In this document: piece by piece, positions 24,001-34,128 of the stretch
Layout of the letters: the number at the start of each line of letters is the position of its first letter
Position numbering within the stretch: position 1 is the first letter of the stretch
DNA from: Marthasterias glacialis
Lineage: Eukaryota; Echinodermata; Asteroidea; Forcipulatida; Asteriidae
Length of the DNA stretch: 64,000 bases
Assembly (NCBI GenBank): GCA_911728455.2
Contig: OU452228.1
Location: forward strand, 21,274,950 to 21,338,949
Reading direction: 5' to 3'
The notes under the pieces: model-generated
Seen by the model: the letters and a program-made list of their open reading frames with translations, nothing else
Databases searched by the model: none
What the model was told of the DNA's origin: nothing
Position numbers and translations under genes: made by a program

Positions 24001-26945
24001 AATTTAACCAGCTTCAGGAAATTTGTTTTTATTAAAAACAATTAAGGATTCCTACCAGGATGAATCAGAATTAATATTTAAGCCGAACCAAAATATTGAA
24101 AAAAAAGTTATTTAGTGCCATCCAAAGGGATTTTTTGTCTTGGATGTTGGGTTTTTCAATTTTCCCTTTGAACATGGTTTACTGATAGATTTTTCCGTTC
24201 ACATTTGGCAGTCAGATTTACAGGCCCTTTTTCTTTGTTTTGGTGTTCTTGCGGCCCCACGGGATACCCCTTCTTCATAAAAGGAAAAATACGTTGATGG
24301 GATGTTTTTGCTGCCCAATTACTGTGCTTTTAAAAGGTCTCGTGAATTTTGGGATCTACGTTCCAAATGCCGCGAATACCTAGGGAGTAAGCTGGCATGA
24401 ATAGAAGTACATGCTGCGGTTCTCAGCAATTGACGTCACATTGTTTCCTTGCATTTCCACATCATTAAGTATGAACCATCCCCCCTGGCTAAAAAAAAAA
24501 CGTCTTGATGGCTTTAACACCCATTATGAGGGCTGTTGTTTTTTTATATGTCCATGGAGGTGAGGTGTACGTCCTCCCACGGATTGCCGCCCTGCTTCTT
24601 TCGGCCGGGTGTAATGTGATGTTACTTACGGGAATGCACCTCCGTTGGAAACTTAAGATGTGGGGGGGGGGGTGTCTGAATGCAGTGCCTGAGGGTACTA
24701 TCTATATAATACAGATGTATCGACTCTATTCTGCATTGAGAAAAAAAAACGATTTGCCCACCTTGATGTGATCGGAAATGGTATTGGTAATATTGAAATA
24801 ATTTATGTGATTTTTTTTTTTTTTTTAGTATCAAGTAATAAATCACGAGGGAAACTTACTGGGTACATATCGATTAATTTAGGGTGAACAATTGACTAGA
24901 GCGGGATTTTTGAGCCTGCGACCTCCGGGTTTCTGTGCCAGTACTCTACCAACAGAGTTATCTAGCCCTACATTGGGGATTTCCCTAACTTGTCAATATG
25001 TTTTGCTTCCGGGCGCACGCTCAGAAGTCATACAACCATATACATGTACTTCCATAAAGCCAGGGATCATGCCGGGATAACAATACAACCTGGGAAGCGG
25101 CATTGTGTTGTTGTTTTTTATTTAAACAAAAATCAATAAAAATTGATAATATTTTCATTGCAGTTTGTGTCAGTTTTTGCCCTGCACTGATTTACATGGA
25201 ATAATATACTCAGTACCTTCAAGAATAGAAATTTAACACTCTGACCTGGGAAGATTTTTATAACATTGGCTCAAATTTGTACACAATTTTTTGCGATTAT
25301 AAACTAAGATTTCTACTATGAATTTATTTTGTATTCCTTTACCTAATTTGATGAGTTTACGACAATGAAATGTGTTGAATTGGATTGAATGGTGCTGGAG
25401 ACAAGACACGCTATGGTGAGCGGCTGTGTTGCAGCGCACATAAAGAAAACATAAAATTGACACATACTAAGCCTGCTGTCCAAAAATACAGAGTTGGGAT
25501 ATACTTCAAAAGGCCCAAATATGACAGGGAATTTAAAAAAAAAAAAAAAAAGATATAAAAGCTATGGTGCAAGAATTAGAACATTTATAATTTTTTGTCC
25601 TCCTCAAATTTTTCAGTTTGTAGGTTGGTTGGAACCAATCCCAATTTACTTCTCATGTTGCTACCGTAATTCTGTTCATGTTCCTTGTATTCAGTAGCAA
25701 TCATCAGTAACTGATTCCCACTTTTTATAAACGAGACCAGACTAAATTTTCCTTCCTGCCTAAGGGTGGACGCAGTGTTTTTTAATAGGAGGCACCAAAG
25801 ATTGCTGCAACAGAAATAAAGGTGTACATTAATTCCACTTGTTTTTTCACCCTCCAGAAGCAGCTCACAATGCGAGCGAGCGAGGAAGCCCTCTACGTCT
25901 TCGAGCTCGGTCAGATCATCTTCAACTCGAGTATGGACGGGGAGGACTGGAACATGAGGGCCTCCAATCTACGAACGTCGCATCTCACACGCTGGCCGTC
26001 GAATACCCAGCAGAGTGTACGCGTCATGGCCGTCACCGACGACGTCCAATCAGAGGACAGTCGGTCTGATGAGAGCAGGAATGGATCGTCGAGCTCAGAA
26101 GGTATGCAGGTTAAAGGTCAAGCTACATCGCAAGTATCGGAAACAAGTAACACTGCCCGGTGCAGATACAGGGGTGGGTCTAGGGTGGGGGGGGGTTTAC
26201 ATTTTTGAAAAATCTTTCCCTTTCATAAACTTTAAGCTTGCACCATCACAATCATCCCTAATTTCTCTACAGATCCTACCTCACAGAAAAAATATGCCAA
26301 TGATAAGCGGTAGTTTATTAAAAACTAAAAATTAATTATTGTCGGGAGTGCAACATTATTTAACGTCCATCATCCATGTGCAAACAATTTTGCAAACAAG
26401 TTTTTGTATGTTTTTCGTTTTGAAACATTAGCATCTGTCAGAGTAAGTTCCGAGAAATAATTCTATAAGAAAACAAATTTCAGCAAAAAAAATTTTGTCA
26501 CATTAAAGACGTCCACTCGTCAACGTGCGACGAAAACAAATTTGTGCCATAAAAGATTACCTTTGACCGGCACACATGTTCTGGCCGGCACACATGTTCA
26601 AACTATGTATGGGTGCATGATCGTTTTGTGCCACAGAAATAGTCGTTGGGTAATGGTGACGAGTGGGCGTCTTAAGTCACACAAAATATCATTTAGAAAA
26701 CCATATTTCTTATACTTGTGGTCAATATAGTGTGATTAATTAACTATGTTTTTTTAATGTGTAGTTTGCTGTGTTTATCTAAAAAAATAAAATGATGTTC
26801 GAATGTGACTAGCATTTTTTTGTTTTCTTTGGTTGTTTCATTGTCAGGCATTCTTCCTCCTGTGACGACGACGGTAGAGCTGCACCGAAATTGCCCCAGC
26901 CCTATATCAAGCGATACACCCTGCCTTGGTTCAACCTCAGTCTAG
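5820..26945 (+). CDS. Goliath/RNF130-RNF150-type transmembrane RING-H2 E3 ubiquitin ligase, 3' part (six exons)
   Basis: The coding sequence joins 5820-6067, 19513-19584, 21925-22004, 22993-23089, 25858-26101 and 26848-26945, all at GT-AG junctions with matching phases, giving 278 residues plus TAG. In the visible protein, residues 1-43 look like the end of a PA (protease-associated) domain, 46-68 form a membrane segment, 75-106 are a basic juxtamembrane helix, 114-154 a RING-H2 domain, and 166-278 a Ser/Asp-rich tail. The segment order and the motifs [10 protein letters not shown] and [10 protein letters not shown] are typical of the Goliath/RNF130/RNF150/RNF149 group, whose members sit in endosomal or other endomembranes, recruit E2 enzymes through the cytosolic RING and ubiquitinate membrane cargo. 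LGYG after the RING recalls RNF149, while [10 protein letters not shown] recalls RNF130, so I assign no single orthologue. The signal peptide and N-terminal PA exons are missing and probably lie left of the window. Confidence 0.9.
7492..7800 (+). repeat. SINE group 1
   Basis: The A-box region is decayed (GTGGCTGAGGGGTTTAG) and the B box is intact (GGTTCGAATCC). It is followed by ACTTGTGTCCTTGAGCAAGA and the GGGTAAATGGGTACCTGTGA body shared with 21536-21885 and 59605-59960. Confidence 0.8.
8217..8503. repeat. MITE-like element, family I
   Basis: GGGCCCAATTTCATAGAGCT and AGCGCTATGAAATTGGCCCC are inverted. Inside are repeated GCTTA/TAAGC motifs. Related elements lie at 1936-2097 and 53319-53513; shorter decayed relatives appear near 30680-30800, 43850-43990, 46280-46490 and 53190-53310. 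Confidence 0.8.
9655..9880 (-). repeat. SINE group 2, reverse
   Basis: TGTGTGATGAGCATTAAC, AAGTCCTGTGG, CTCGGGTGGGATTCGAACC and a trailing TTCGCAGTTTG identify the copy. The A-box part reads CAGCTGGACCACC. Confidence 0.7.
15775..15995 (-). repeat. SINE group 5, reverse
   Basis: AAGCCAAGGATTCTCAGAAA, CCCCATGGAGTGAAGACAAG, GTTTTAGATGTGGGAGG and GGTAGGGACTGAAAACC recur at 29508, 55788 and 56318. Its right end runs into a C-homopolymer of about 20. Confidence 0.7.
15971..15990. repeat. C homopolymer of about 20
   Basis: One of several C or G runs in the window (also 20461-20482, 22677-22692, 36749-36762 and G-runs near 20426, 24660, 41495). These are prone to sequencing error. Confidence 0.85.
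17679..18030 (+). repeat. SINE group 4, apparently full length
   Basis: GGTGGCATGGGTGGCTTGTG and GTAAAGCGCTCGCCTCTCAC fit an A-box region. The B box is GGTTCGATTCC, the body GCCACGAGGGTTTTTCTCC and AGGCTGTGCTCCGCGGTC, and the tail an ATT-rich microsatellite. It is less diverged in appearance than its neighbours. The long open frames on it are chance. Confidence 0.8.
18195..18370 (-). repeat. Decayed copy of the hammerhead-like fold-back family
   Basis: GCGGGTACAACAAATCTC, the hairpin GGCTCT-GAAA-AGAGCC (18298-18313) and TGGTCTCAACGTTTCTAACA match 56902-57065. Stem II is shortened by a deletion. Confidence 0.7.
19513..19584 (+). CDS. Gene 1 exon b: juxtamembrane basic helix
   Basis: This 72-base, phase 0-0 exon lies between TTTTTCTTAG and GTGAGT and codes 24 residues including [15 protein letters not shown]. 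It corresponds to the (D/R)AAKKAI(S/A)KL segment between membrane span and RING in RNF130/RNF150. A small inverted-repeat element starts 32 bases after its donor. Confidence 0.9.
19616..19755. repeat. Small inverted-repeat element 32 bases after the exon b donor
   Basis: GTTATCACAC and GTGTGATAAC are exact inverses, extended by AAGCGCGTG / CACTCGTGCG with mismatches. Confidence 0.75.
20854..21190. repeat. tRNA-headed fold-back element (group 3)
   Basis: Left arm (about 20854-20996) and right arm (about 21068-21190) are inverted copies sharing CAGCCCGAATGTTGG and CGGCTTAACGTA. The right arm reads as tRNA-like on + (TGGATAGCTCAGTTAATAGA, then GGTCAAATCCCG); the left arm reads so on the - strand. 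The left arm contains a 22-bp tandem duplication (CGTACCGACAGTCTACCAA twice). Confidence 0.85.
21536..21885 (+). repeat. SINE group 1, near full length
   Basis: A box TGGCCGAGCGGT, B box GGTTCAAATCC, the ACACTT body, then GAAGGGCCAAATAAATGTCG and a TTAT tail. This is the most complete + copy. Its tail ends about 40 bases before the RING exon acceptor at 21925. Confidence 0.85.
21925..22004 (+). CDS. Gene 1 exon c: first half of RING-H2
   Basis: The acceptor is CAACAG and the donor GTAAGT. The exon codes an acidic lead-in (ELVDDD) followed by CPVC and fourteen residues up to LPC, which supply the first three zinc ligands. It ends two bases into a Lys codon that the next exon completes. A SINE ends only about 40 bases upstream of the acceptor. 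Confidence 0.93.
22005..22992 (+). other. Gene 1 intron c, with an old tandem duplication
   Basis: Separates the two RING exons. About 22082-22320 and 22336-22560 are diverged direct copies with a period near 249 bases. A C-run (22677-22692) follows. Confidence 0.65.
22993..23089 (+). CDS. Gene 1 exon d: second half of RING-H2
   Basis: After TTTTGCCAACAG the single base A completes the split Lys codon. Then [18 protein letters not shown] and [11 protein letters not shown] follow, and the donor is GTATGT. Together with the previous exon this completes the pattern C-x2-C-x14-C-x-H-x2-H-x2-C-x10-C-x2-C. The conserved Trp that contacts the E2 enzyme is present (DQWL), so the RING should be active. 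Confidence 0.94.
23142..23285 (+). repeat. SINE group 2
   Basis: A-box TCTAGTGGTTAGGACAGATC, B box GGGTTCGAATCCCACA, then AGCACTGAGTATACAGTGCT and TCGGTGTAAGGG. Followed by an AAT microsatellite. Confidence 0.8.
24827..24975 (-). repeat. Group 3 tRNA-like repeat, single arm
   Basis: ATCAAGTAATAAATCACGAG, AGGGTGAACAATTGACTAGA, the reverse B-box area and CTCTACCAACAGAGTTATC match the left arm of the group 3 fold-backs. No opposite arm was seen. Confidence 0.7.
25858..26101 (+). CDS. Gene 1 exon e: cytosolic tail
   Basis: The acceptor is CACCCTCCAG. The exon codes about 81 residues, starting [10 protein letters not shown], with a hydrophobic patch ([13 protein letters not shown]) and a strongly Ser/Asp/Glu-rich end ([18 protein letters not shown]). 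The donor is GTATGC, one base into a Gly codon. The tail has no domain I recognise and differs from the vertebrate RNF130 tail as I remember it. An extra small exon between this one and the RING cannot be excluded, although the reading frame joins cleanly. Confidence 0.8.
26102..26847 (+). other. Gene 1 intron e
   Basis: AT-rich, with a direct duplication of about 17 bases at 26568-26602 (CCGGCACACATGTTC twice). No other feature was seen. Confidence 0.6.
26848..26945 (+). CDS. Gene 1 last coding exon with TAG stop
   Basis: The acceptor is TTTCATTGTCAG. The first two bases complete the split Gly codon, followed by [14 protein letters not shown], a Pro/Ser/Thr-rich end and the terminal residues GSTSV, then TAG at 26943-26945. 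The clean phase match and lack of other stops support it. No AATAAA was seen in the next 300 bases, so the 3' UTR end is not placed. Confidence 0.75.
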
Positions 26946-27262
26946 GGTCAGTTTCTGAGCACACTTGACTCCACAATAATTCAATTTAGTCCAGAGCGCC
27001 ATTATCATGAACTTTCATGAAAATATCTTCAACAGAAAAACAGAAGCTGAAAATACTGCTTAGAATTTTTCTGCCAAGCAAAAATAAGCAGGATACCAGT
27101 CAGAAAGCGTACCCTTGGTGTTATGTTTTGGCTGGTGAGAACAATTTTGTTGTGCTTAGCTACTTAGAGACGAGGACCCAAACCTACAGTCTGGCACCAA
27201 ATCTTGATATGCTAGACTGCTTGCCATAGCCATGATCACTCCACAACTACATGTAGTTTGTA

Positions 27263-27641
27263 TTATAACACCCCCTTCAGTTGATTCTATCTGTTGATTG
27301 GCCAAGAGCGTGTCACGTGGTCTTGGGTATTTTTACTACTGTAAAATTTACACCCGCCAAATGAACTAGTGAACAATAGCCTAGCAACCAATGTACTAGT
27401 GATTGGATACCGCGTATTTCGTGGAAATCAAATTAGGCGGAAAGCACAGTTGCATGCGCTATGCTCCGCGTTCAATACGCAGTACGCGCAATACGCTCTA
27501 CGCGTACATGAGTTTGAGACACGCACACAACGGGACTGGAGTCGTTGACATATTTTTGATGAAGTTATTTGTCGATTTTACATGGCAGTATGCAGAGTAA
27601 ATAGTGGTGTGTACAGAATTTATGCAGTGGGGGTGTTATAA
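27263..27641. repeat. MITE-like element with 13-bp inverted ends
   Basis: TTATAACACCCCC at the left and GGGGGTGTTATAA at the right are exact inverses. Inner sequence (TCACGTGG, GTACGCGCAATACGC) is CpG-rich and non-coding. Confidence 0.8.
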
Positions 27642-28560
27642 AACAAATATTGACTGGTTTTACTCGTGGTTTAGTCAAACTATCCTCTCTCTCGGTGATC
27701 CTGGGAGCGTCCTATGGGGATCACCTCGCGATGATAGTTGAACTAGTCCACTCGAAGCATTCAGTCTTTGTACACTAGACCATTACACACAGGTCATGGT
27801 TGATTACGTGCTTGTGTAGTAAAAGCTTGCCTGCTTTGGTTTAAACAAAATTGCAATCTTCGTATTGTTTTCAAATCTGGTAGAAGCCAGATTTCAACCT
27901 AACTCGATTGGATTTTAACATGAACGAACTACCTGAATGAACTGAACTACCTCAAGTCACGACGTAGGGTCTCATCTTTGTGACCGATAATCTGTGGAAT
28001 TATATCTTTAAGTTTGTTGGCTTTGTAGCTCAGAATGTTGCACAAATTTACACAAAGCAGTGGTGTAACCAGACATTTTCATTTGGGGGGCAGGTTGAGA
28101 CGCAATTTGCTGTATTGAACCATTCATTTGTGTATTTTTTCGATCTCATTTCAGTGATGTTTGTCCGTGTTTCAATCTGGCAGTGTAAATGCCCATGAAT
28201 AGCACACACTCAACCACCTGTTGTCGTATCATTTTAGCCAGTTTGTTGTTTTCACTAAGCAAGTTTTTTCTATGATAAGCAAGTTTGTGTACTCGGCAGC
28301 TTTTTGATGTAGACTGTGCAAGTCTTGCCATTATTGGTATGTTGGGCTCCCATAGAGGGCGCAATTTTGTTTTTTTCTCTCATTGAAACCCTATTAGTAA
28401 TGGTAGACTCTCCTGCCCAACTGGCCCTTGCCACGTAATACCACAGGAGACTGTGGAGACTAAGTCCACAGTACACAAGCCATGGGGTTTCCTGACCATA
28501 CCAGCCGTACAAACAGAAGAAACCCATGTACCTAATACTAGCCTAGAAGGGATGGGACTT

Positions 28561-29012
28561 AAGGCCTTTTCACACTATCAACGTCCAATCCGTGTCATAA
28601 TCTACACAGGTCAACTCTGTGTTGACTCGGTTCACATCTGCTCTGCTTTCACACTGCCCTGCGCAAAATCAGCTCGTGGGTTACATGTGTAACTTTCGAC
28701 CCTACGATCGATTCACACTGCCGGGGGGGCCTACACAGATCCAAGCGGAAAACGCCCATACTACATTACTGCGGATGGTGCCACACACTCGACACGGATC
28801 GAAAATGAACCCCGGAGTGTTCACACAACGGCGTTCGACACGTGTTGGGATTTCCACCACGGATGGAGAGCTCTCTACCCACCTCCCGACCAGGGTTGGT
28901 TTTGACCTGGATCGAGCGTTCGACATGGGTCAACGCCGGATTGAATTGTTGTAGTGTGAAAAGGTCAGTCAAATTTACAAGGATCAGAGATTTTCGTAGT
29001 GTGAGAAGGCCT
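28561..29012. repeat. MITE-like element, family H
   Basis: AAGGCCTTTTCACACTA and TAGTGTGAGAAGGCCTT are inverted with one mismatch. Two ORFs on the + strand and two on - are by-products of its GC-rich interior. Confidence 0.82.
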
Positions 29013-29507
29013 TCTGTGGCAGTCCGTGGTACCAGTGTGAGAGAGAGAAGCAATATACGTGGGAACTGAAGGGTCCCCAAAATTGTTTGAGTACACAAGC
29101 GACGTATGTGGTGTATCAGCTTACCGAGGTCACCCGTAACCGGTTTCCAGCCATGTCTGAGTGGGATGTACCGGTCAATACCTCAGATAGCGACCCTCAT
29201 GGAACATTGGAGTGAGGGCTGAGGATGAACGTGCTAGATTGATTACCTCCCTACAAACCAAAGATACCTGTTAAGAGTTTTAAAACACAGACCCACTGTT
29301 GAAGGAACTATTTGCAATAGGTTATGATGTTGTAACAAGAAGTAACGCAATACTAAAGGTATGATGTGTCATTGGTGTTTTTGGAAGATTACATTTTGAT
29401 TTTAAGCCGGAGGTTTTCAGTGAACATAACCAGACAACCAACCTGTAAAAAAATGTCATAAATATTAAAGGTGATCGCATTTTTTTTTTTTTCATTTCAT
29501 TTATTAA

Positions 29508-29596
29508 TTCTTGATGTGAAGCCAAGGATTCTCAGAAAAGTGAGCTTAATCACTATACTAGCCAAGAACCCCATGGAGTGAAGACAAGGAGGATCC
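29508..29596 (-). repeat. SINE group 5, fragment
   Basis: About 85 bases nearly identical to 15785-15873 (GAAGCCAAGGATTCTCAG, ACTAGCCAAGAACCCCATGG), truncated at GACAAGGAGG. Confidence 0.7.
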
Positions 29597-31538
29597 CTTG
29601 GTTTCATTACCAAAAAGATAATAATAATAATAACGACGAAAAGTAAGCTTGCTGATAGAAGATTTACAATTTATTTGTTAAAAGATTACCAGTCATGTGT
29701 CATACCTTTAACTGTTCGATATGATTTGAAGCTTTAATTGATGGGTTGGAGAGGAAAGAATATTTGAGGATGAACACTTTGTAATTACAATGATCTCTTA
29801 TTGGAAGAATTTTGGTTTAGCCAAGGAACTTGTGGTGGGGATAGAATCTTGTCGTTTTCGGCCATGCACTCTGTCCAACTTCAGGAGAAATTCATACATT
29901 TATGTTGGAGTAATTTTTTTTTTTTTTTTTTTTAATTATTTTCAAATGTGAACAATAGCCACATTTGATCCTAACTACCTGAGTTAATAAAGCTGACACA
30001 TGTCAGCAAGCACTATGAAGGAACCCCATTGAGCCAATATAGAGGTTAACGCTAGTAGTGTCCTGGACAGATTAAATCAGCCAAATTGTGGGACTTTGTA
30101 TTCGCAGGGCTGATTAAATCGACCTTATTTGTTTTGGTTATAACACACCACTTGACCTTAAGCTTAAGTTCAAGTTGTGACCAAAAAAAAAAGTTTGGGA
30201 AGTTGGCTTTGAACTTGTGTTTTTGCCTTGACTGCAGTCAGTGTTAGCAGAATTTTTTGCTTTTTGAAATTTGTTTGTAGAAACAAAGAAAAATAACATT
30301 TGGACTACAGACTCGCATACCATAAAAACAAGCTGCCTTATTTGAAAAATGCACATGCACATGCAGATGAGGAGAAAAGATAGACAAGGCTGTGAACCGT
30401 TGAGAAACTAACCATACCAGGATAAAACAACACCAACTTACTACACTGTTCTCTGACAGTTTAACACTCCCCCCCCCCAAAAAAAAAAAAATAAAAAATC
30501 TTAATGTTACTGTCCTCACCACTGGTAAACAACAATTCTTCCAAAAAGAACAAATGTTTAAAGTGTTACCTGCAAACTATCCTATTTGTATCGTCCTTCA
30601 AGACCAATAGTACACTTCACTCCACCGAAATCCTTAATTTACTCCGAGTGTAAATAAACTTAATTACAGAGAAAGAGCTGGGCCTGATTTCACGGCAACT
30701 CTTCCCACGGAATTCTGCGCTCACAGCCCATAGAATCACAAACTTTACAGGGCACCTCAAGCGCAGAATTCTGTGGTAATTCAGTGCCATGAAATCGGAC
30801 CTTGTGTAAACATCTTAGATTGTTTTCATTTCTTGCTATTGCCAAATGACATCTTGACAAAGACAACTTATTTATAACATGTTATTTTTTTTTTGGGGGG
30901 GGGGGTAATTTTTATTTTTATTTTAATGTCTTACTGAAGAAAGACAATTGTCAATCAGAAGATGAAGCAACGTGTGACTTGCTCCAACAAAATAAGGGGA
31001 GAAAATCACAGGAAGTGTTAGCGGATAGAGGCTTACAAGATCAAGTTCAAAACGAATAAGGAGATGTGAGTAACTTACACGAGCATCAGGATGCAGTCAC
31101 GACATATGCGTCCAGCAGTGTACATTAAGGCTTGGGAGAAAATGACAAACTTTCTCCCATTCGTGGGAGTCACTCACATATTTCACATCTTGAATGAAAC
31201 GGCAAATGTGGATTTTTTTTCCTTGTATTTATTTCAGATTTCATGATTGGACAGTATTTGCTTGATATGGAGCGTTTTATTTTTAATAATGAAAAAAAAG
31301 ATATTATATATATTTCTTGACAAAATGGAAATGTCTGCCAAAGCTTAGTAAGATGGTATTTTAGCTTTGATAGTTATAATTACTATGAATAGAATTTTAA
31401 ACACTGATGATAGTGTTACTTAGAAGAGGCAGTCAAGCCGTCTCTTTAATATTGTAAAGTACATTTATAACTATACTATCCTCTGCCACGGCAAGAACAG
31501 GATTTTAACTTCTTTACTTGCTCCTATGCAGAATACAA

Positions 31539-32308
31539 TAGACCGATTACGCGACCCGTGTCACGTGACCTATTGTGGGTATTAAATGTAAACAAATACG
31601 ACAACCTCCATAAAAGAGTGCGGTACATGATGATTGTTGCATTTGTTTATTCGATCAAGGCTTTTCTTTCTCAGAATCTGTGAAAAATATTCCAGAGTTT
31701 GTACCAGAGACCTTCGAGTGGCTGAATAAAGCCAGTAAGGACAGTTCCAGCAAGTCTTGGAAATTGTACAAGTAACGTATAAATGTGCATGATGTGTACT
31801 AGTGCACGACGGAACGTTAAGGCCAAACGACCACGATCACACACTTTTCAACACAAGAATTTCAAAGTTTTAAAGCTGAATCATCCCAAAAAATTGCTTT
31901 CTAAAACTGTGTGATTCCTTTGCCTATTTGAAATTTCGCAAGGCTAGGTATAAATGCTCACTTTTCCAACGATCTGTCCCTTTTTGTACAGTGATTTGGG
32001 CCTACATTACAAACAAAATAACAGGCGGGTTGCTACATAGCCAGTAGTGCATAACTCAAAATAAACCTCTTTTATATAGTAGAATACTGGTAGTGTTGAA
32101 ACACTTATGTGAGTAATATCAATGTCACAACATACAACTTTAATAAAAATGGCTTAGTAACTGTTTTATTATTACCAAAAGCCGACTTTTGGTGTGACTC
32201 TGTTGGTCACGGCATGTATTTGCACATAGTTTGCCATCCTCTCAGATGACGTAGTACCCATAATAGGTCACGTGATGACATGTAAACATTGGTCGCGCAA
32301 ACAGTCTA
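31539..32308. repeat. MITE-like element related to 58000-58463
   Basis: Left end TAGACCGATTACGCGACC and right end GGTCGCGCAAACAGTCTA are imperfect inverted repeats, with a further inner match (TCACGTGACCTATTGTGGGT against the reverse of ACCCATAATAGGTCACGTGA). TA flanks both ends. No transposase frame. Confidence 0.8.
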
Positions 32309-32819
32309 TTAGATTGAGTCAACTTTCTTCCGTCTCGCTTTTAGTTTCTGCAATAGATGTCTAGGAATGTCTTAAACAGTAAACCAATCTGCCATCAAGG
32401 ACCAGTGATTTCTGAATTATTATTATTTTTTTTTGCATCAAGTAAACACATTTATCCTTTCTACCATGAAACTTTCTAACCATATACATGTGTATTATTT
32501 TTGTTCTACCCTACACCAATCGTTTATTAAACGATTAAACACACATTGGCAATTCTTAAGCTAGCATTTATGCAATAGAACTATGCCCTATCAATTTGAA
32601 TGAGCTCCCAATAAAATTGAGTTATAAGCAGACAGTATTGATAATCTAAAATTCAGCTGTCGTTTACCTTCCGTTTAAGATCAACTTTCACCGGATATGA
32701 TATGCGTTCATTCTATGAACAAAATCAAGCAGTCACGCAAAGACACAAAACGTTTCCCTCATTTCATTGTTCTGTTTGGACGAAAGGGGTTTCAAGTTGG
32801 TTTTCTCATGTTGAAGCTT

Positions 32820-33190
32820 TGAATTGGATTTGAAGTCATGTCAGGTGGACCAACCTCTCAGGGTGCATGGTACTCTAACAATTTTTCATTTAAACAATAA
32901 ATTTTGCGCGCAAATCCTGTGGATACAACCAGGTGTAAATCTCTCTCTTGGAAGGAGTGTTCGCTCTGAGAGGAGCTGCTGTCTTGGACTTCATGTTTCG
33001 AACAGTGTGCCTTGCTTGTCTGCGAGAGAATGAACAGCACAACATTTGAAAAGTTGAGACCAAGCCAACGGCTCTATTCAGAGTGAACACACCTTCCAAA
33101 AGAGATTTTCATATGGTTGTAGCCCCAGGAATTACTAGTAATACTTACTTCTTTTTATCCACACCATTCAAAGCTTCAAACATCACTTAA
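32820..33190. repeat. Decayed copy of the hammerhead-like fold-back family
   Basis: Contains hairpin GCTCT-GAGA-GGAGC (32963-32976), ATGTTTCGAACAGTGTGCC and, at the far end, ATCCACACCATTCAAAGC, which also flanks other copies in inverted form. Confidence 0.6.
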
Positions 33191-33625
33191 TCTTTCATTT
33201 AGCCGTATAAAAGAGGTTTATCTCATGGCAAACTGCTCAAAAACGATTCCCCTGTGCAGACTTTCATCATAATGCCACCATCTTGGTCTTGTCCCCCGTA
33301 TACCACATAACCATAACCGTTGCTTTTCAACACACTAAAAAGAGGCCTGACTGTTTTTTTTCCCCTTTCAGCCTTGGTTTGGATGTTTTTATTTGAATGG
33401 GAAGAATAACAAGATGGCCGCACCATGAATGAATGACTTATTACATGTCTTCCAGTGCTGACCGTAGACCTTTTTTTCTCCTCAATGAGGAGGCTTGTAC
33501 AAAAGCGATGCAAAAAGGAATCAGATTAAACAAGTGAAAAAATAAAGTCTGTCCTCAGCCACTAACGGCTCATCAGACCAGTGTTTATATCCAGTTTCCT
33601 CGGCATTAAACGACTGAGAATTTTT

Positions 33626-33838
33626 CTAATCTCCCTGGACAGGATGCCAGTCCATCCCAGGTTTACTCCCCAGCTCTCGCCGGTACCCATTTTTACTCCT
33701 TGGTGGAGAGAAGCAATTATGATAAAGTGCCTTGCTTAAGGACACAAGTGTCTCGACCAACCAGGCCAGGATTTGAGCCCACATTCTGTAAATTACAGAA
33801 CTTACGTTCACCGCGCTAGACCATTCCGCCATGACACC
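33626..33838 (-). repeat. SINE group 1, reverse, partial
   Basis: Reverse B box (GATTTGAGCCC), reverse A-box region (CTAGACCATTCCGCCATGAC) and the AAGGACACAAGTGTC body. The left (tail) part is missing or replaced. Confidence 0.75.
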
Positions 33839-33975
33839 CCGCCAAAAAGGAATACCAATAGTTATATAATTTTGTCCAAGAAAGACATTTTTAATACTAG
33901 AAAATCAGTATTGGGTACTTGGTTCTAGCAGCCCAAAGGATTTATTTTGGACTGCCTGTTGTGAAGTTGAATAGT

Positions 33976-34128
33976 ACCTTATGCGCAGGCCTAATGCGCA
34001 TGTTGTCATTTTAGTATAGTGCTCTCTGATTGAGATCAAAGAACATTGCTCATTGTCGCCATTCTATGTGTCGCGCATTCATAGCTGAGCATTTCCATAA
34101 TTGACGTGATAACGTCAGTGCATAAGGT
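33976..34128. repeat. Small palindromic element
   Basis: ACCTTATGCGCA and TGCATAAGGT form short inverted ends about 150 bases apart. The interior is unique. Confidence 0.6.

Larger units (their letters stand above)
23090..25857 (+). other. Gene 1 intron d
   Basis: Contains a tRNA-Glu-like SINE (23142-23285), an AAT microsatellite with a possible retroelement 3' tail after it, and a second tRNA-like repeat (24827-24975). No additional exon is recognised. Confidence 0.65.

Noticed and set aside
28619..29098. Overlapping open frames of up to 111 codons on both strands
   Set aside because: All lie in the family H element (28561-29012), whose GC-rich palindromic interior lacks stops; there is no protein similarity.
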